Source: Maribacter huludaoensis
GTDB lineage: Bacteria; Bacteroidota; Bacteroidia; Flavobacteriales; Flavobacteriaceae
Length of the DNA stretch: 64,000 nt
Assembly (NCBI RefSeq): GCF_029350945.1
Contig: NZ_JARKMS010000007.1
Span: 106,529 to 170,528, forward strand
Direction of reading: 5' to 3'
Positions 9,830 to 17,992 of the stretch are shown piece by piece (position 1 is the stretch's first letter; every line of letters starts with the position of its first letter). A program made the translations under genes and the position numbers. Under the pieces are notes generated by a model that saw only the letters and a list, made by a program, of their open reading frames with translations, did not search any database and was not told the origin of the DNA.

Positions 9830-10156
9830 ATGAACATTAAAAACGCACAATTAGAAGTAGATAATTGGATCAAGGAGCACGGAGTTCGCTACTTTAACGA
9901 ATTAACTAATATGGCACAGCTTACCGAAGAAGTAGGCGAGGTTGCAAGAATAATCGCTAGACGCTATGGAGAGCAAAGCGAAAAAGAGTCTGACAAGAAC
10001 AAGGATCTGGGCGAAGAATTGGCAGATGTTATGTTCGTAGTATTGTGTTTGGCCAACCAAACCGGTGTTGATTTACAACAAGCTTTCGATAAAAAGTTAG
10101 ATTTAAAAACAAAGCGTGATCATGACCGTCATCACAATAATAAAAAGTTGAAATAG
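9830..10156 (+). CDS. MazG-like nucleotide pyrophosphohydrolase
   Basis: 108 residues, one MazG-type all-alpha NTP pyrophosphohydrolase domain. The metal-binding pattern is E-E-V-G-E (33-37) and E-E-L-A-D-V (62-67), the E-x-x-E...E-x-x-D arrangement. The tail is His- and Lys-rich (D-H-D-R-H-H-N-N-K-K). Small single-domain members hydrolyse (d)NTPs or modified nucleotides to the monophosphate. The start follows the DUF3857 gene by 8 bases. Substrate is not predictable. Confidence 0.88.
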   Translation: MNIKNAQLEVDNWIKEHGVRYFNELTNMAQLTEEVGEVARIIARRYGEQSEKESDKNKDLGEELADVMFVVLCLANQTGVDLQQAFDKKLDLKTKRDHDRHHNNKKLK

Positions 10157-10193
10157 GCGTATATTTGGCGTTCTATTTTTAAAATGATACGCA

Positions 10194-11423
10194 TTGAAAC
10201 TTCAATTGACAGGTCCGTCCAATACTAAGCTAAACGATACAATTACTATAACAGGTTCAAAAAGTGAATCTAACCGTAGTTTATTATTGTCGGCTTTATA
10301 TCCAAATATTAAAATAGAGAATATTTCCAATTCAGACGATGCCCAAGTTATGGCAAAAGGTTTGGAAATTACGGAAGGTACCGTAGATATTCATCATGCA
10401 GGTACCGCTATGCGTTTTTTAACCGGATATTTTGCATCACAAGCTGGTAAAGAAGTAGTGCTTACCGGTTCTAAGAGAATGACGGAGCGGCCTATAAAAA
10501 TCTTGGTAGATGCCTTAAAAACCCTGGGAGCGGAAATATCTTATATTCAAGATGAGGGATATCCCCCTATAAAAATTAAAGGACAGCAAATTGTAAAAGA
10601 TAAAGTGAGTTTACCGGCTAATGTAAGTAGCCAATATATTTCTTCATTATTGTTGATTGCTCCAAGTTTGGAAAACGGACTAGAATTGGAACTGATTGGT
10701 AAAATCACTTCTGTGCCGTACATAAAAATGACCTTGGCGTTGTTAGAGGAAATTGGAGTGGAAACTTCTTTTGAGGGTAACCTCATCAAAGTCTCTGCAA
10801 AGGAAAAAGTAGCGCCAAAAACATTGGTAGTAGAATCAGATTGGAGTTCTGCCTCTTATTATTATAGTATTTGCGCACTGGCAACTCCGGGAACACAAAT
10901 AACGTTATCTGCCTACAAAAAAGAAAGTCTTCAAGGAGACAGCGTACTTGCCAATATTTATACTTCGTTTGGTGTAGAGACCACTTATGGCAATAATAAC
11001 ATTACTTTAAAAAAGACCGATAAAAAGATAGAATCTAAGAATGAGTTTGATTTGGCAAATGCTCCGGATATAGCCCAAACAATTGCGGTTACCTGTTTTG
11101 GTTTAGGGGTAGGTTGTTATTTGACCGGCCTGCACACCTTAAAAATTAAAGAGACCGATCGTTTAGAAGCTTTGCATACAGAACTATCTAAATTAGGGGC
11201 GAATATAACCGTTACGGATAAAACATTGACCATAATACCATCTGTAGGTATTCTTGAAGATATTGCCATAGATACATATAATGATCATAGAATGGCAATG
11301 GCTTTTGCTCCTCTGGCCATGAAAACAACACTTTTTGTTAATGATGCAGAGGTGGTATCTAAGTCATATCCTGATTTTTGGAACGACCTAAAACAATTGG
11401 ATTTCGGTATAAAAGAATTATAA
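10194..11423 (+). CDS. aroA: 3-phosphoshikimate 1-carboxyvinyltransferase (EPSP synthase)
   Basis: 409 residues. It makes EPSP from shikimate-3-phosphate and PEP, sixth step of the shikimate pathway. Visible motifs are G-S-K-S-E-S-N-R (22-29) for substrate binding, A-G-T-A-M-R-F (near 65-71), K-E-T-D-R-L and N-D-H-R-M-A-M-A-F near the C-terminus. The frame has a stop at 10185 and no ATG before the conserved N-terminal strand, so translation must start at a non-ATG codon; TTG at 10194 is the best choice. The ATG at 10184 is in another frame. The N-terminal region is somewhat shorter than the E. coli enzyme (427). Confidence 0.95.
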   Translation: MKLQLTGPSNTKLNDTITITGSKSESNRSLLLSALYPNIKIENISNSDDAQVMAKGLEITEGTVDIHHAGTAMRFLTGYFASQAGKEVVLTGSKRMTERPIKILVDALKTLGAEISYIQDEGYPPIKIKGQQIVKDKVSLPANVSSQYISSLLLIAPSLENGLELELIGKITSVPYIKMTLALLEEIGVETSFEGNLIKVSAKEKVAPKTLVVESDWSSASYYYSICALATPGTQITLSAYKKESLQGDSVLANIYTSFGVETTYGNNNITLKKTDKKIESKNEFDLANAPDIAQTIAVTCFGLGVGCYLTGLHTLKIKETDRLEALHTELSKLGANITVTDKTLTIIPSVGILEDIAIDTYNDHRMAMAFAPLAMKTTLFVNDAEVVSKSYPDFWNDLKQLDFGIKEL

Positions 11424-11435
11424 TTAACGATTTAC

Positions 11436-11467
11436 TTGACAAGGCCTATCTGCAGATTGTATATTTG
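11436..11467 (+). promoter_or_regulatory. Bacteroidota-type promoter for queA
   Basis: TTG at 11436-11438 and TATATTTG at 11460-11467 (21 bases between) fit the -33 TTG / -7 TAnnTTTG consensus of Flavobacterium and Bacteroides sigma-A promoters. Transcription would begin near 11474, about 29 bases before the queA ATG. Confidence 0.75.
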
Positions 11468-11502
11468 CAGCCGCAATTTGCTACATTAAATATAACAGCT
11501 AC

Positions 11503-12552
11503 ATGAAATTATCAAATTTTAATTTTGAGCTTCCAGACGAATTATTGGCGGAGCATCCATCTGAAAATAGAGATGAGTCTAAATTAATGGTCATCCACAG
11601 AGATACCGGAAAGATTGAGCATAGAATGTTCAAGGACATGATCGACTATTTTGATGAAGGTGATGTTATGGTTCTTAACAATACAAAAGTATTTCCAGCA
11701 CGTTTGTACGGTAACAAGGAGAAAACCGGAGCTCGTATTGAGGTTTTTCTTTTACGTGAGTTGAACGAAGAGCAACGTCTATGGGATGTTCTTGTTGATC
11801 CTGCACGTAAAATACGTATTGGTAACAAACTATATTTTGGTGATGATGAAACCTTGGTGGCAGAAGTTATTGATAATACTACTTCTAGAGGTAGAACCTT
11901 ACGTTTTCTTTATGATGGTGCTTACCTTGATTTCAGAAGAAAATTAAGGGAATTAGGTGAAACTCCGTTACCAAAATATATAAAGAGAGATGTTGAACCT
12001 GAAGATGAAGATCGTTACCAAACGATCTATGCCAAGCATGAAGGTGCTGTGGCGGCTCCAACCGCTGGTTTGCACTTTTCTAAACATTTGTTGAAGCGTT
12101 TAGAAATTAAGGGTGTAGATTTTGCCGAGTTGACTTTGCACGTAGGTTTAGGTACATTCAACCCAGTTGAGGTAGAAGATCTTTCAAAGCATAAAATGGA
12201 TAGTGAAGAAATGTTCATTGATGAAAAAGCGGCAGAGATCGTAAACAATGCTAAAGCCAAAAAACGTCGTATTTGTGCCGTAGGTACAACGGCAATGCGT
12301 GGCTTGGAAAGTGCGGTGTCCTCTAAGCAGACATTGAATACCTATGAGGGTTGGACAAATAAGTTCATATTCCCTCCTTATGATTTCAGTATTGCAAATG
12401 CCATGATTACAAACTTCCATTTGCCAAAATCAACATTGTTGATGATGGTATCTGCATTTATGGGTCATGATCTAATGAACAAAGCATATAAAGAAGCAAT
12501 ATTGGAAAGCTATAAGTTTTATTCTTATGGTGATGCAATGTTGATCATATAA
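11503..12552 (+). CDS. queA: S-adenosylmethionine:tRNA ribosyltransferase-isomerase (queuosine synthesis)
   Basis: 349 residues, full length. It transfers the ribosyl group of SAM to 7-aminomethyl-7-deazaguanine in tRNA to give epoxyqueuosine. It opens with [10 protein letters not shown] and contains the signature P-A-R-L-Y-G-N (near 66), [12 protein letters not shown] (near 180), H-V-G-L-G-T-F and the C-terminal [12 protein letters not shown]. It is preceded by a good promoter and followed by a terminator, so it is transcribed alone. Confidence 0.97.
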   Translation: MKLSNFNFELPDELLAEHPSENRDESKLMVIHRDTGKIEHRMFKDMIDYFDEGDVMVLNNTKVFPARLYGNKEKTGARIEVFLLRELNEEQRLWDVLVDPARKIRIGNKLYFGDDETLVAEVIDNTTSRGRTLRFLYDGAYLDFRRKLRELGETPLPKYIKRDVEPEDEDRYQTIYAKHEGAVAAPTAGLHFSKHLLKRLEIKGVDFAELTLHVGLGTFNPVEVEDLSKHKMDSEEMFIDEKAAEIVNNAKAKKRRICAVGTTAMRGLESAVSSKQTLNTYEGWTNKFIFPPYDFSIANAMITNFHLPKSTLLMMVSAFMGHDLMNKAYKEAILESYKFYSYGDAMLII

Positions 12553-12587
12553 GTTGATATAATCCTTTTTGAAAAGGAAATTTTTTT

Positions 12588-12626
12588 AATCCCGCTTTAT
12601 CTACATATTGACAAAGCGGGATTTTT
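12588..12626 (+). terminator. Rho-independent terminator after queA
   Basis: Eleven-base stem AATCCCGCTTT / AAAGCGGGATT with a 14-base loop, followed by a short T run. A T-rich stretch also precedes the stem. Confidence 0.85.
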
Positions 12627-12653
12627 ATCACCAGTAATACCTACCTTTAATAG

Positions 12654-13697
12654 ATGGAAGAAATAAAGAAAAAAGATATCCGGGCACTAACGAGAGAGCA
12701 GCTTAGGGAGTTCTTTGTTTCTAATGGTGACAAAGCTTTTCGTGGCAACCAGGTCTACGAGTGGTTATGGCAAAAAGCTGCGTATTCTTTTGATGTAATG
12801 ACCAATTTGTCAAAAGAAACCAGGGATATGTTAGAAGCCAATTTTGTCATTAACCATATTAAGGTAGATCAAATGCAGCGCAGTAGTGACGGTACTATAA
12901 AAAATGCCGTACGCTTGCATGATGATTTAATTGTGGAGTCCGTTTTAATACCTACAAAATCAAGAACAACTGCTTGTGTTTCCAGTCAAGTAGGGTGTAG
13001 TTTAGATTGTAGGTTCTGTGCAACGGCACGTTTAAAACGAATGCGAAATTTAAATCCCGATGAAATATATGATCAGGTTGTCGCTATTGATAATGAAAGC
13101 AGATTGTATTTTGACAGACCTTTAAGCAACATTGTTTTTATGGGCATGGGAGAGCCTTTAATGAACTACAACAACGTATTAAAGGCAATTGATAAAATCA
13201 CATCTTCAGACGGGCTGGGCATGTCTCCAAAGAGAATTACGGTCTCTACCTCTGGTGTGCCTAAATTGATCCGAAAAATGGCCGATGACGAGGTTAAATT
13301 TAAATTGGCGGTTTCTTTACATTCAGCTGTTGATGAAATTCGTACGTCAATAATGCCCTTTAACGCTAAGTTTACCTTGAGTGATTTAAGGGAGTCTCTA
13401 CAGTACTGGTATCAAAAGACAAAAAGTAGAATTACGTATGAGTATGTGGTTTGGGAAGGCATAAACGATACTCAAAAAGATGTAGATGCGCTAGTGGAGT
13501 TTTGCCGTTTTGCACCTTCTAAAGTAAATCTTATAGAATACAACCCTATTGATGACGGTGAATTTAAGCAAGCGTCCAATGCAGCTATAGATCGCTATGT
13601 AAATTCCTTGGAGCGTAATAATATCACCGTAACCGTTCGTCGTTCTAGAGGAAAGGATATTGATGCCGCATGTGGCCAGTTGGCGAATAAAAGTTAG
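12654..13697 (+). CDS. rlmN: Dual-specificity 23S rRNA A2503 / tRNA A37 C2-methyltransferase, radical SAM
   Basis: 347 residues. The radical SAM cluster motif C-S-L-D-C-R-F-C gives C115, C119 and C122 (C-x3-C-x2-C), typical of RlmN/Cfr. The C-terminal D-I-D-A-A-C-G-Q (C340) matches the conserved methyl-carrying cysteine region (Cys355 in E. coli). G-M-G-E-P is also present. The protein methylates A2503 in the peptidyl-transferase centre and A37 in some tRNAs. The ATG at 12654 fits the family N-terminus. It is followed by a repeat-rich spacer. Confidence 0.96.
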   Translation: MEEIKKKDIRALTREQLREFFVSNGDKAFRGNQVYEWLWQKAAYSFDVMTNLSKETRDMLEANFVINHIKVDQMQRSSDGTIKNAVRLHDDLIVESVLIPTKSRTTACVSSQVGCSLDCRFCATARLKRMRNLNPDEIYDQVVAIDNESRLYFDRPLSNIVFMGMGEPLMNYNNVLKAIDKITSSDGLGMSPKRITVSTSGVPKLIRKMADDEVKFKLAVSLHSAVDEIRTSIMPFNAKFTLSDLRESLQYWYQKTKSRITYEYVVWEGINDTQKDVDALVEFCRFAPSKVNLIEYNPIDDGEFKQASNAAIDRYVNSLERNNITVTVRRSRGKDIDAACGQLANKS

Positions 13698-14037
13698 AAG
13701 TACAAAGTGAAAAGTACTAAGTATTAAGTTAGAAGAGAGAAAATAGAGTATAGAAAATAGACTTGTTAGAAGATAAATTTTTTAGCAAAGCTAAGCTTTA
13801 GAGATAGAAGGTATTAAGTAATACGAATTACTGGAGCAATTGCTAATATAATATCTTAATTCTACATAACGCGAAGCGTTATATAAAACCAACAACCAAC
13901 AACCAACAACCAACAACCAACAACCAACAACCAACAACCAACAACCAACAACCAACAACCAACAACTTTAAAACTATCCTTCCAGCTACTGTTATTTCCT
14001 TGCTTTTGCCTAATTTTGATGTTCTAATGAAGAGCGC
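13698..14037. other. Repeat-rich spacer between rlmN and the polyprenyl synthase gene
   Basis: 340 bases without a credible gene. It holds degenerate AAGTATTAAGT-like direct repeats (13720-13820), a mini-palindrome AACGCGAAGCGTT at 13868-13880, the heptamer array at 13888-13966 and a TAATTTTG box at 14011-14018 that may be the -7 element of the next gene. The same repeat types recur near 23.8, 25.8 and 45.0 kb. Confidence 0.8.
13888..13966. repeat. Tandem heptamer array, about 11 units of CCAACAA
   Basis: Uninterrupted 7-bp repeats over 79 bases. A second array of the same heptamer lies at 45240-45327, right behind engB. In both places the array follows a GCG-AGC mini-palindrome. Not a CRISPR: units are 7 bp with no spacers. 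Confidence 0.97.
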
Positions 14038-14079
14038 CTGAAAATTGTAGCACAAATAAAGGAACCTGTCTATCAGGAA

Positions 14080-15015
14080 ATGGAGTTGTTTGAGTCTAAG
14101 TTTAGAGATTCAATGACCTCTAAGGTTGCATTACTCAATAGAATTACCCATTACATCGTAAATAGAAAAGGGAAGCAAATGCGCCCTATGTTCGTATTTT
14201 TAACGGCAAAACTGTTAAATAATGGCGAAGTAAATGAGCGTACCTATCGTGGTGCATCGGTAATCGAGTTGATTCATACGGCTACATTGGTGCATGATGA
14301 TGTAGTAGATGAGAGTAATAAGCGCAGGGGCTTTTTCTCTATAAACGCCCTTTGGAAAAATAAGATCGCCGTTTTAGTGGGAGACTATCTGCTTTCAAAA
14401 GGCTTGTTGCTTTCTATTGATAATGGAGATTTTGATTTGCTGAAAATAATCTCTGTTGCCGTTCGTGAAATGAGCGAAGGCGAATTATTGCAGATAGAGA
14501 AAGCAAGGCGCTTAGATATTACCGAAGATGTATATTATGACATTATAAGACAAAAAACGGCAACCTTAATAGCGGCTTGTTGTTCTTTGGGAGCTTGTTC
14601 TGTAAAACCGGATAGTCCAGATGTAGAAACCTTTAGAAAGTTTGGAGAACTTTGTGGTATGGCATTTCAAATTAAAGATGATTTGTTTGACTATGGTGGT
14701 GAAAAAATAGGGAAGCCTACAGGAATAGATATTAAAGAGCAGAAAATGACACTGCCTTTAATTTATGCGTTAAATAATTGCAGCAAGAAAGAGAAGAGTT
14801 GGGTCATCAATTCCATAAAAAATCACAATAAGGATAAAAAGCGCGTCAAAGAAGTCATTGCTTTTGTGAAAGATAAAGGCGGGCTAGATTACTCGGTGAC
14901 CAAAATGTTACAGTATAGAGATGAAGCTTTAAAACTTCTAAGTACATATCCTGAATCTGATTATAAAAGCGCCTTAGAATTAATGGTGAATTACGTAGTT
15001 GAACGTAAAAAGTAA
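14080..15015 (+). CDS. Long-chain polyprenyl diphosphate synthase
   Basis: 311 residues from the ATG. Both Asp-rich motifs are present: D-D-V-V-D (first, near residue 72) and D-D-L-F-D (second, near 203), with G-K-Q-M-R-P for IPP binding. The enzyme builds a C40-ish chain, most likely for menaquinone. The frame continues upstream without a stop to 14020, and the codons from CTG 14038 read L-K-I-V-A-Q-I-K-E-P-V-Y-Q-E before the ATG, which matches the usual N-terminus of flavobacterial relatives. Translation may therefore begin at the CTG, giving 325 residues. Confidence 0.93.
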   Translation: MELFESKFRDSMTSKVALLNRITHYIVNRKGKQMRPMFVFLTAKLLNNGEVNERTYRGASVIELIHTATLVHDDVVDESNKRRGFFSINALWKNKIAVLVGDYLLSKGLLLSIDNGDFDLLKIISVAVREMSEGELLQIEKARRLDITEDVYYDIIRQKTATLIAACCSLGACSVKPDSPDVETFRKFGELCGMAFQIKDDLFDYGGEKIGKPTGIDIKEQKMTLPLIYALNNCSKKEKSWVINSIKNHNKDKKRVKEVIAFVKDKGGLDYSVTKMLQYRDEALKLLSTYPESDYKSALELMVNYVVERKK

Positions 15016-15125
15016 ATATTACTCTTTTTTTTTACATTTGTTTAAGTGATTGAAATATAGTGTTTTAAAAATTAATTTTAATTTTTATTGACCCTCAGGC
15101 AACCATACCTTCTTCTTCTGCGTCT

Positions 15126-15716
15126 ATGCTAATAGAAGACCAAACCAATATTTTGAAAATTATACCTTTTTATAAAAACGAGAGCCAACTCATAAAAAAA
15201 GCGTCATCGGGTAACCGCGATGCGCAAGAGCGTTTGTATAAAAAGCATGCGCCAAAAATGTTGAGCGTTTGTCGTCAGTATATAAAAGATGTTCATTTTG
15301 CGGAAGATGTCATGGTGCAGGGTTTTTTAAAAATGTTCACCAAGCTAGATACGTTTAAGTTTGAAGGTAGTTTTGAAGGGTGGTTACGTAGGATTATGAT
15401 CAGGGAAAGCATATCCTATTTAAGAAAACAACAATTTGTCGTGTATGATGATGAGGTGTACGAGAAAAATCAGTCGGAAGAGATTTCGCAGAGTACTGAT
15501 TTAGATACAGAGCATATACAACAATTGATAGACAAGCTGCCCCAAGGATATAAAATGGTCTTTGTATTGTATACCGTAGAAGGGTATAAGCATAAAGAAA
15601 TTGCAGAAATGCTGTCGATTACCGAGAGCACTTCAAAAACACAATTATTAAAAGCTCGAAAATTGCTTCAAGATCAATTAAGGCAACAAAATATTATAGG
15701 GTATGGAAACCGATAA
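15126..15716 (+). CDS. ECF-type RNA polymerase sigma factor
   Basis: 196 residues. Sigma region 2 lies near 25-95 (A-S-S-G-N-R-D-A-Q-E-R-L-Y, then F-A-E-D-V-M-V-Q-G-F-L-K and F-E-G-W-L-R-R-I) and sigma region 4 near 125-185 (L-P-Q-G-Y-K-M-V-F-V-L-Y, helix-turn-helix K-E-I-A-E-M-L-S-I-T-E-S-T). Its end overlaps the next gene by 14 bases. That gene codes for a single-span membrane protein of the anti-sigma type, followed by an outer-membrane protein. This is a standard envelope-responsive sigma operon. Which genes it switches on is unknown. Confidence 0.94.
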   Translation: MLIEDQTNILKIIPFYKNESQLIKKASSGNRDAQERLYKKHAPKMLSVCRQYIKDVHFAEDVMVQGFLKMFTKLDTFKFEGSFEGWLRRIMIRESISYLRKQQFVVYDDEVYEKNQSEEISQSTDLDTEHIQQLIDKLPQGYKMVFVLYTVEGYKHKEIAEMLSITESTSKTQLLKARKLLQDQLRQQNIIGYGNR

Positions 15717-16452
15717 ATTTGAAAAACATATTAAGACCAAGTTACAAGAGCGCGAAATTCAGCCATCGGCGAATGCTTGGTCCAAAATTATATCAGAATT
15801 AAATGATGATGATGCTAAAAAGAAACCCGTATATCTATGGATGGGTATTGCGGCGAGTGTAGTTGTGTTGGTAGGTATAGCAATGTTCTATTTTGGTGGA
15901 AATACTGAGGCTACCAAAATACCAGCAGAAATCGTAGACATTGAAAAAGAGCATACGTTAAAAGAAGTTCCTGTAAAAGATGTTTTGCCTATAGGTAAAG
16001 AGGAAGTAGAGGTGGTTGCACATTCAGAAAATGAAACCAGCATTGAGAACGTAGTTGAGGAAGAAAATATACAAATTAAAGAACAAGAGCCTTTAGTATT
16101 GAAAGATGCAATTGAGGTTGCGGTAAACCAAGTACCTCCTAGTACATCTGTTGAAAAATTAGTGGTGACCGATGATATTATTAATTCTAAAGTGGCCGAT
16201 GTTATTGCACAAGTAACTGTTCTGGAGCAAAACAGTGCAGTGACCGATGCCGAGGTAGATTCATTACTGAAACGTGCCCAAGATGAAATTTTAAGAGATA
16301 AAATATTTAATAAAGATAAATCTGTTGATGCTATGGCTTTGTTGACAGAGGTTGAGGATGAACTTGATCAATCCTTCCGAGACCAAATTTTTGATTCCCT
16401 AAAAGCCGGTTTCATAAAAGTGCGTACTGCTGTGGCAGACCACAATAATTAA
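15703..16452 (+). CDS. Single-span membrane protein, probable anti-sigma factor
   Basis: 249 residues. The cytoplasmic head (1-43) starts with M-E-T-D-K-F-E-K-H-I-K and holds A-W-S-K-I-I-S-E-L. One membrane helix (about 44-64, Y-L-W-M-G-I-A-A-S-V-V) follows, then an acidic, low-complexity periplasmic part. The small head, single span and 14-base overlap with the ECF sigma gene are the usual signs of an anti-sigma factor. No named anti-sigma domain can be recognised by eye, so the role is inferred from context. Confidence 0.78.
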   Translation: METDKFEKHIKTKLQEREIQPSANAWSKIISELNDDDAKKKPVYLWMGIAASVVVLVGIAMFYFGGNTEATKIPAEIVDIEKEHTLKEVPVKDVLPIGKEEVEVVAHSENETSIENVVEEENIQIKEQEPLVLKDAIEVAVNQVPPSTSVEKLVVTDDIINSKVADVIAQVTVLEQNSAVTDAEVDSLLKRAQDEILRDKIFNKDKSVDAMALLTEVEDELDQSFRDQIFDSLKAGFIKVRTAVADHNN

Positions 16453-16539
16453 TCAATCACAAATCGTTTTTCCTTATCTCTATAAAATACTATGGGGACA
16501 GGGAGCGGAGTTTATTCATCAAAAAAAATCAAAATAGAA

Positions 16540-17613
16540 ATGAGAACAATTACCATGTATTTAGTAGCCATTTTGACACTTTTATTAATGCAAAGTGTAG
16601 TGGCTCAAGATAATTATATAGAAAAAGTAGAAATTTTAAAAGAGCAAAAGCTTAGTATAACTAGACAGGAAAAGGAAGCCTTAAAATTTGAAATAGCTGA
16701 AATAGTTAAACAATTGGAAAATGGTGAAATTACTGAAGAAGAGGCCAATGCATTAAAGATGAAGGCTGCAGAAAAAAGAGCACTTAATATAGAGGAGAGA
16801 ATTGCTATTATCGATAATAAAATATCCCTTTTGGAAAGAAATAACGGCGAGGTCATAGAATTGGATACCTTAAATTATAAGTTCGCTTTTGAATTGGGAT
16901 TAGGGGATGATGATGACAAACTGTTTGGAATACGTATCAATGAAAATAAAAATAGAAAAGAACAGGTCTATGACAGAAGAACTTATTCTGATATTGTTTT
17001 GGCCGTTGGTTTAAATAATGCAATTATAGAAGGGCAGTCCTTAAATGATTCTCCTTATAAAATTGGCGGAAGTAGATTTTTTGAAATGGGATGGCAATGG
17101 CGCACCAGGGTGTTTAAGAATACAAATTTCCTAAGGTTCAACTATGGGTTTTCATTTCAATTTAACGGCTTAAAGCCAAAGGATAATCAGTACTTGGTGT
17201 CATTCGATAACGGTCAGTCCGAGCTTCAGGAATTTGAATATGAATTGAATAAATCAAAATTTAGAATGGATAACTTGGTATTTCCAATGCATTTTGAATT
17301 TGGTCCTTCAAAGCTATCTACTACAGAAAAGACCATGAGATACTCGTTGCATAACAAATTTAGAGTTGGTGTAGGTGGTTATGCAGGGTTCAATTTAGGA
17401 ACACGACAAAAATTAAAATATACCATTGATGGCGAAAAGGTAAAAGACAAATTAAAGCGTAGTTATAATACCAATGATCTGGTGTATGGTTTAAGTGCAT
17501 ACGCTGGTGTAGATGGGGTGTTGTTGTATGTAAAATATGATCTTAATCCTATATTCAAAGATGCAGCTTTAGAGCAAAGAAACATTTCGTTAGGTCTTCG
17601 CTTCGACCTTTAA
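16540..17613 (+). CDS. Outer-membrane protein with N-terminal coiled coil and C-terminal beta-barrel
   Basis: 357 residues from the ATG at 16540. I prefer this to the ATG at 16492 because it begins directly with a signal peptide (M-R-T-I-T-M-Y-L-V-A..., cleavage near V-V-A-Q, residue 23). Residues about 25-105 are a Lys/Glu-rich coiled coil with a L-E-N-G-E-I-T-E-E-E-A short-helix motif. The rest has alternating aromatic strands (W-Q-W-R-T-R-V-F) and ends in L-G-L-R-F-D-L, a typical outer-membrane beta-signal. It is the third gene of the sigma / anti-sigma operon and may be its sensor or target. Function is unknown. Confidence 0.82.
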   Translation: MRTITMYLVAILTLLLMQSVVAQDNYIEKVEILKEQKLSITRQEKEALKFEIAEIVKQLENGEITEEEANALKMKAAEKRALNIEERIAIIDNKISLLERNNGEVIELDTLNYKFAFELGLGDDDDKLFGIRINENKNRKEQVYDRRTYSDIVLAVGLNNAIIEGQSLNDSPYKIGGSRFFEMGWQWRTRVFKNTNFLRFNYGFSFQFNGLKPKDNQYLVSFDNGQSELQEFEYELNKSKFRMDNLVFPMHFEFGPSKLSTTEKTMRYSLHNKFRVGVGGYAGFNLGTRQKLKYTIDGEKVKDKLKRSYNTNDLVYGLSAYAGVDGVLLYVKYDLNPIFKDAALEQRNISLGLRFDL

Positions 17614-17632
17614 ATAAGAAATTCATCAATCA

Positions 17633-17677
17633 AATTAGCTGTGGTGCCGTTCGTAAAAACGGTTACTACAGCTAATT
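17633..17677. terminator. Hairpin between convergent genes, probable terminator
   Basis: Imperfect 19-20 bp stem: AATTAGCTGT pairs with ACAGCTAATT and the inner CCGTT pairs with AACGG. T runs are weak on both sides. The ancestral stop codon of the minus-strand zinc-ribbon gene (17672-17674) lies inside the right arm. Confidence 0.6.
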
Positions 17678-17725
17678 ATTTAGTTTAGACAGTTCTCTGT
17701 TCATCTCTTCGGTAAACTCATTTTT

Positions 17726-17923
17726 CTAATACCCACGTTTACAATGGCTGCATTCTACGGTAGTGGTACTGGAAATTTTAAAAAGCTTGATCCAAAATAT
17801 ATGGAAGTAATTCTTTTGGGTTACAGCTGTCAACGTTCCCTGTTGCTGACAATAAGGGCATATACAATTAAAAAGCTTTTTAGTTTCGGGCTTTCCGGGT
17901 CTAGTGCCAAAGAATAGAATCAT
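17726..17923 (-). CDS. Small zinc-ribbon protein, cut short by an in-frame stop
   Basis: 65 residues. Two C-x-x-C pairs (C-P-Y-C near 23-26, C-S-H-C near 58-61) form a treble-clef or zinc-ribbon site, with a hydrophobic F-H-I-F-W-I-K-L-F-K segment between them. The reading frame ends at TAG (17726-17728) right after K-R-G-Y. The same frame then continues for 17 sensible codons (K-N-E-F-T-E-E-M-N-R-E-L...) to a second TAG at 17672-17674, inside the terminator hairpin. Relatives as I remember them have this tail, so the gene looks truncated by a nonsense change or a base error. Both metal sites are intact. Confidence 0.8.
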   Translation of the reverse strand: MILFFGTRPGKPETKKLFNCICPYCQQQGTLTAVTQKNYFHIFWIKLFKISSTTTVECSHCKRGY

Positions 17924-17992
17924 TATTGCTATTTTTGATGTTCTAATTTACACAAATTTATTAGCCTTTTTCAAAGGGGCTGGGGTAGCAAT

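Noticed and set aside
10184..10193. ATG at 10184 as the aroA start
   Set aside because: It is in a different frame from aroA, which has an in-frame stop at 10185; TTG at 10194 is needed.
13888..13966. Possible CRISPR array
   Set aside because: Units are 7 bp without spacers, and no cas gene is present.
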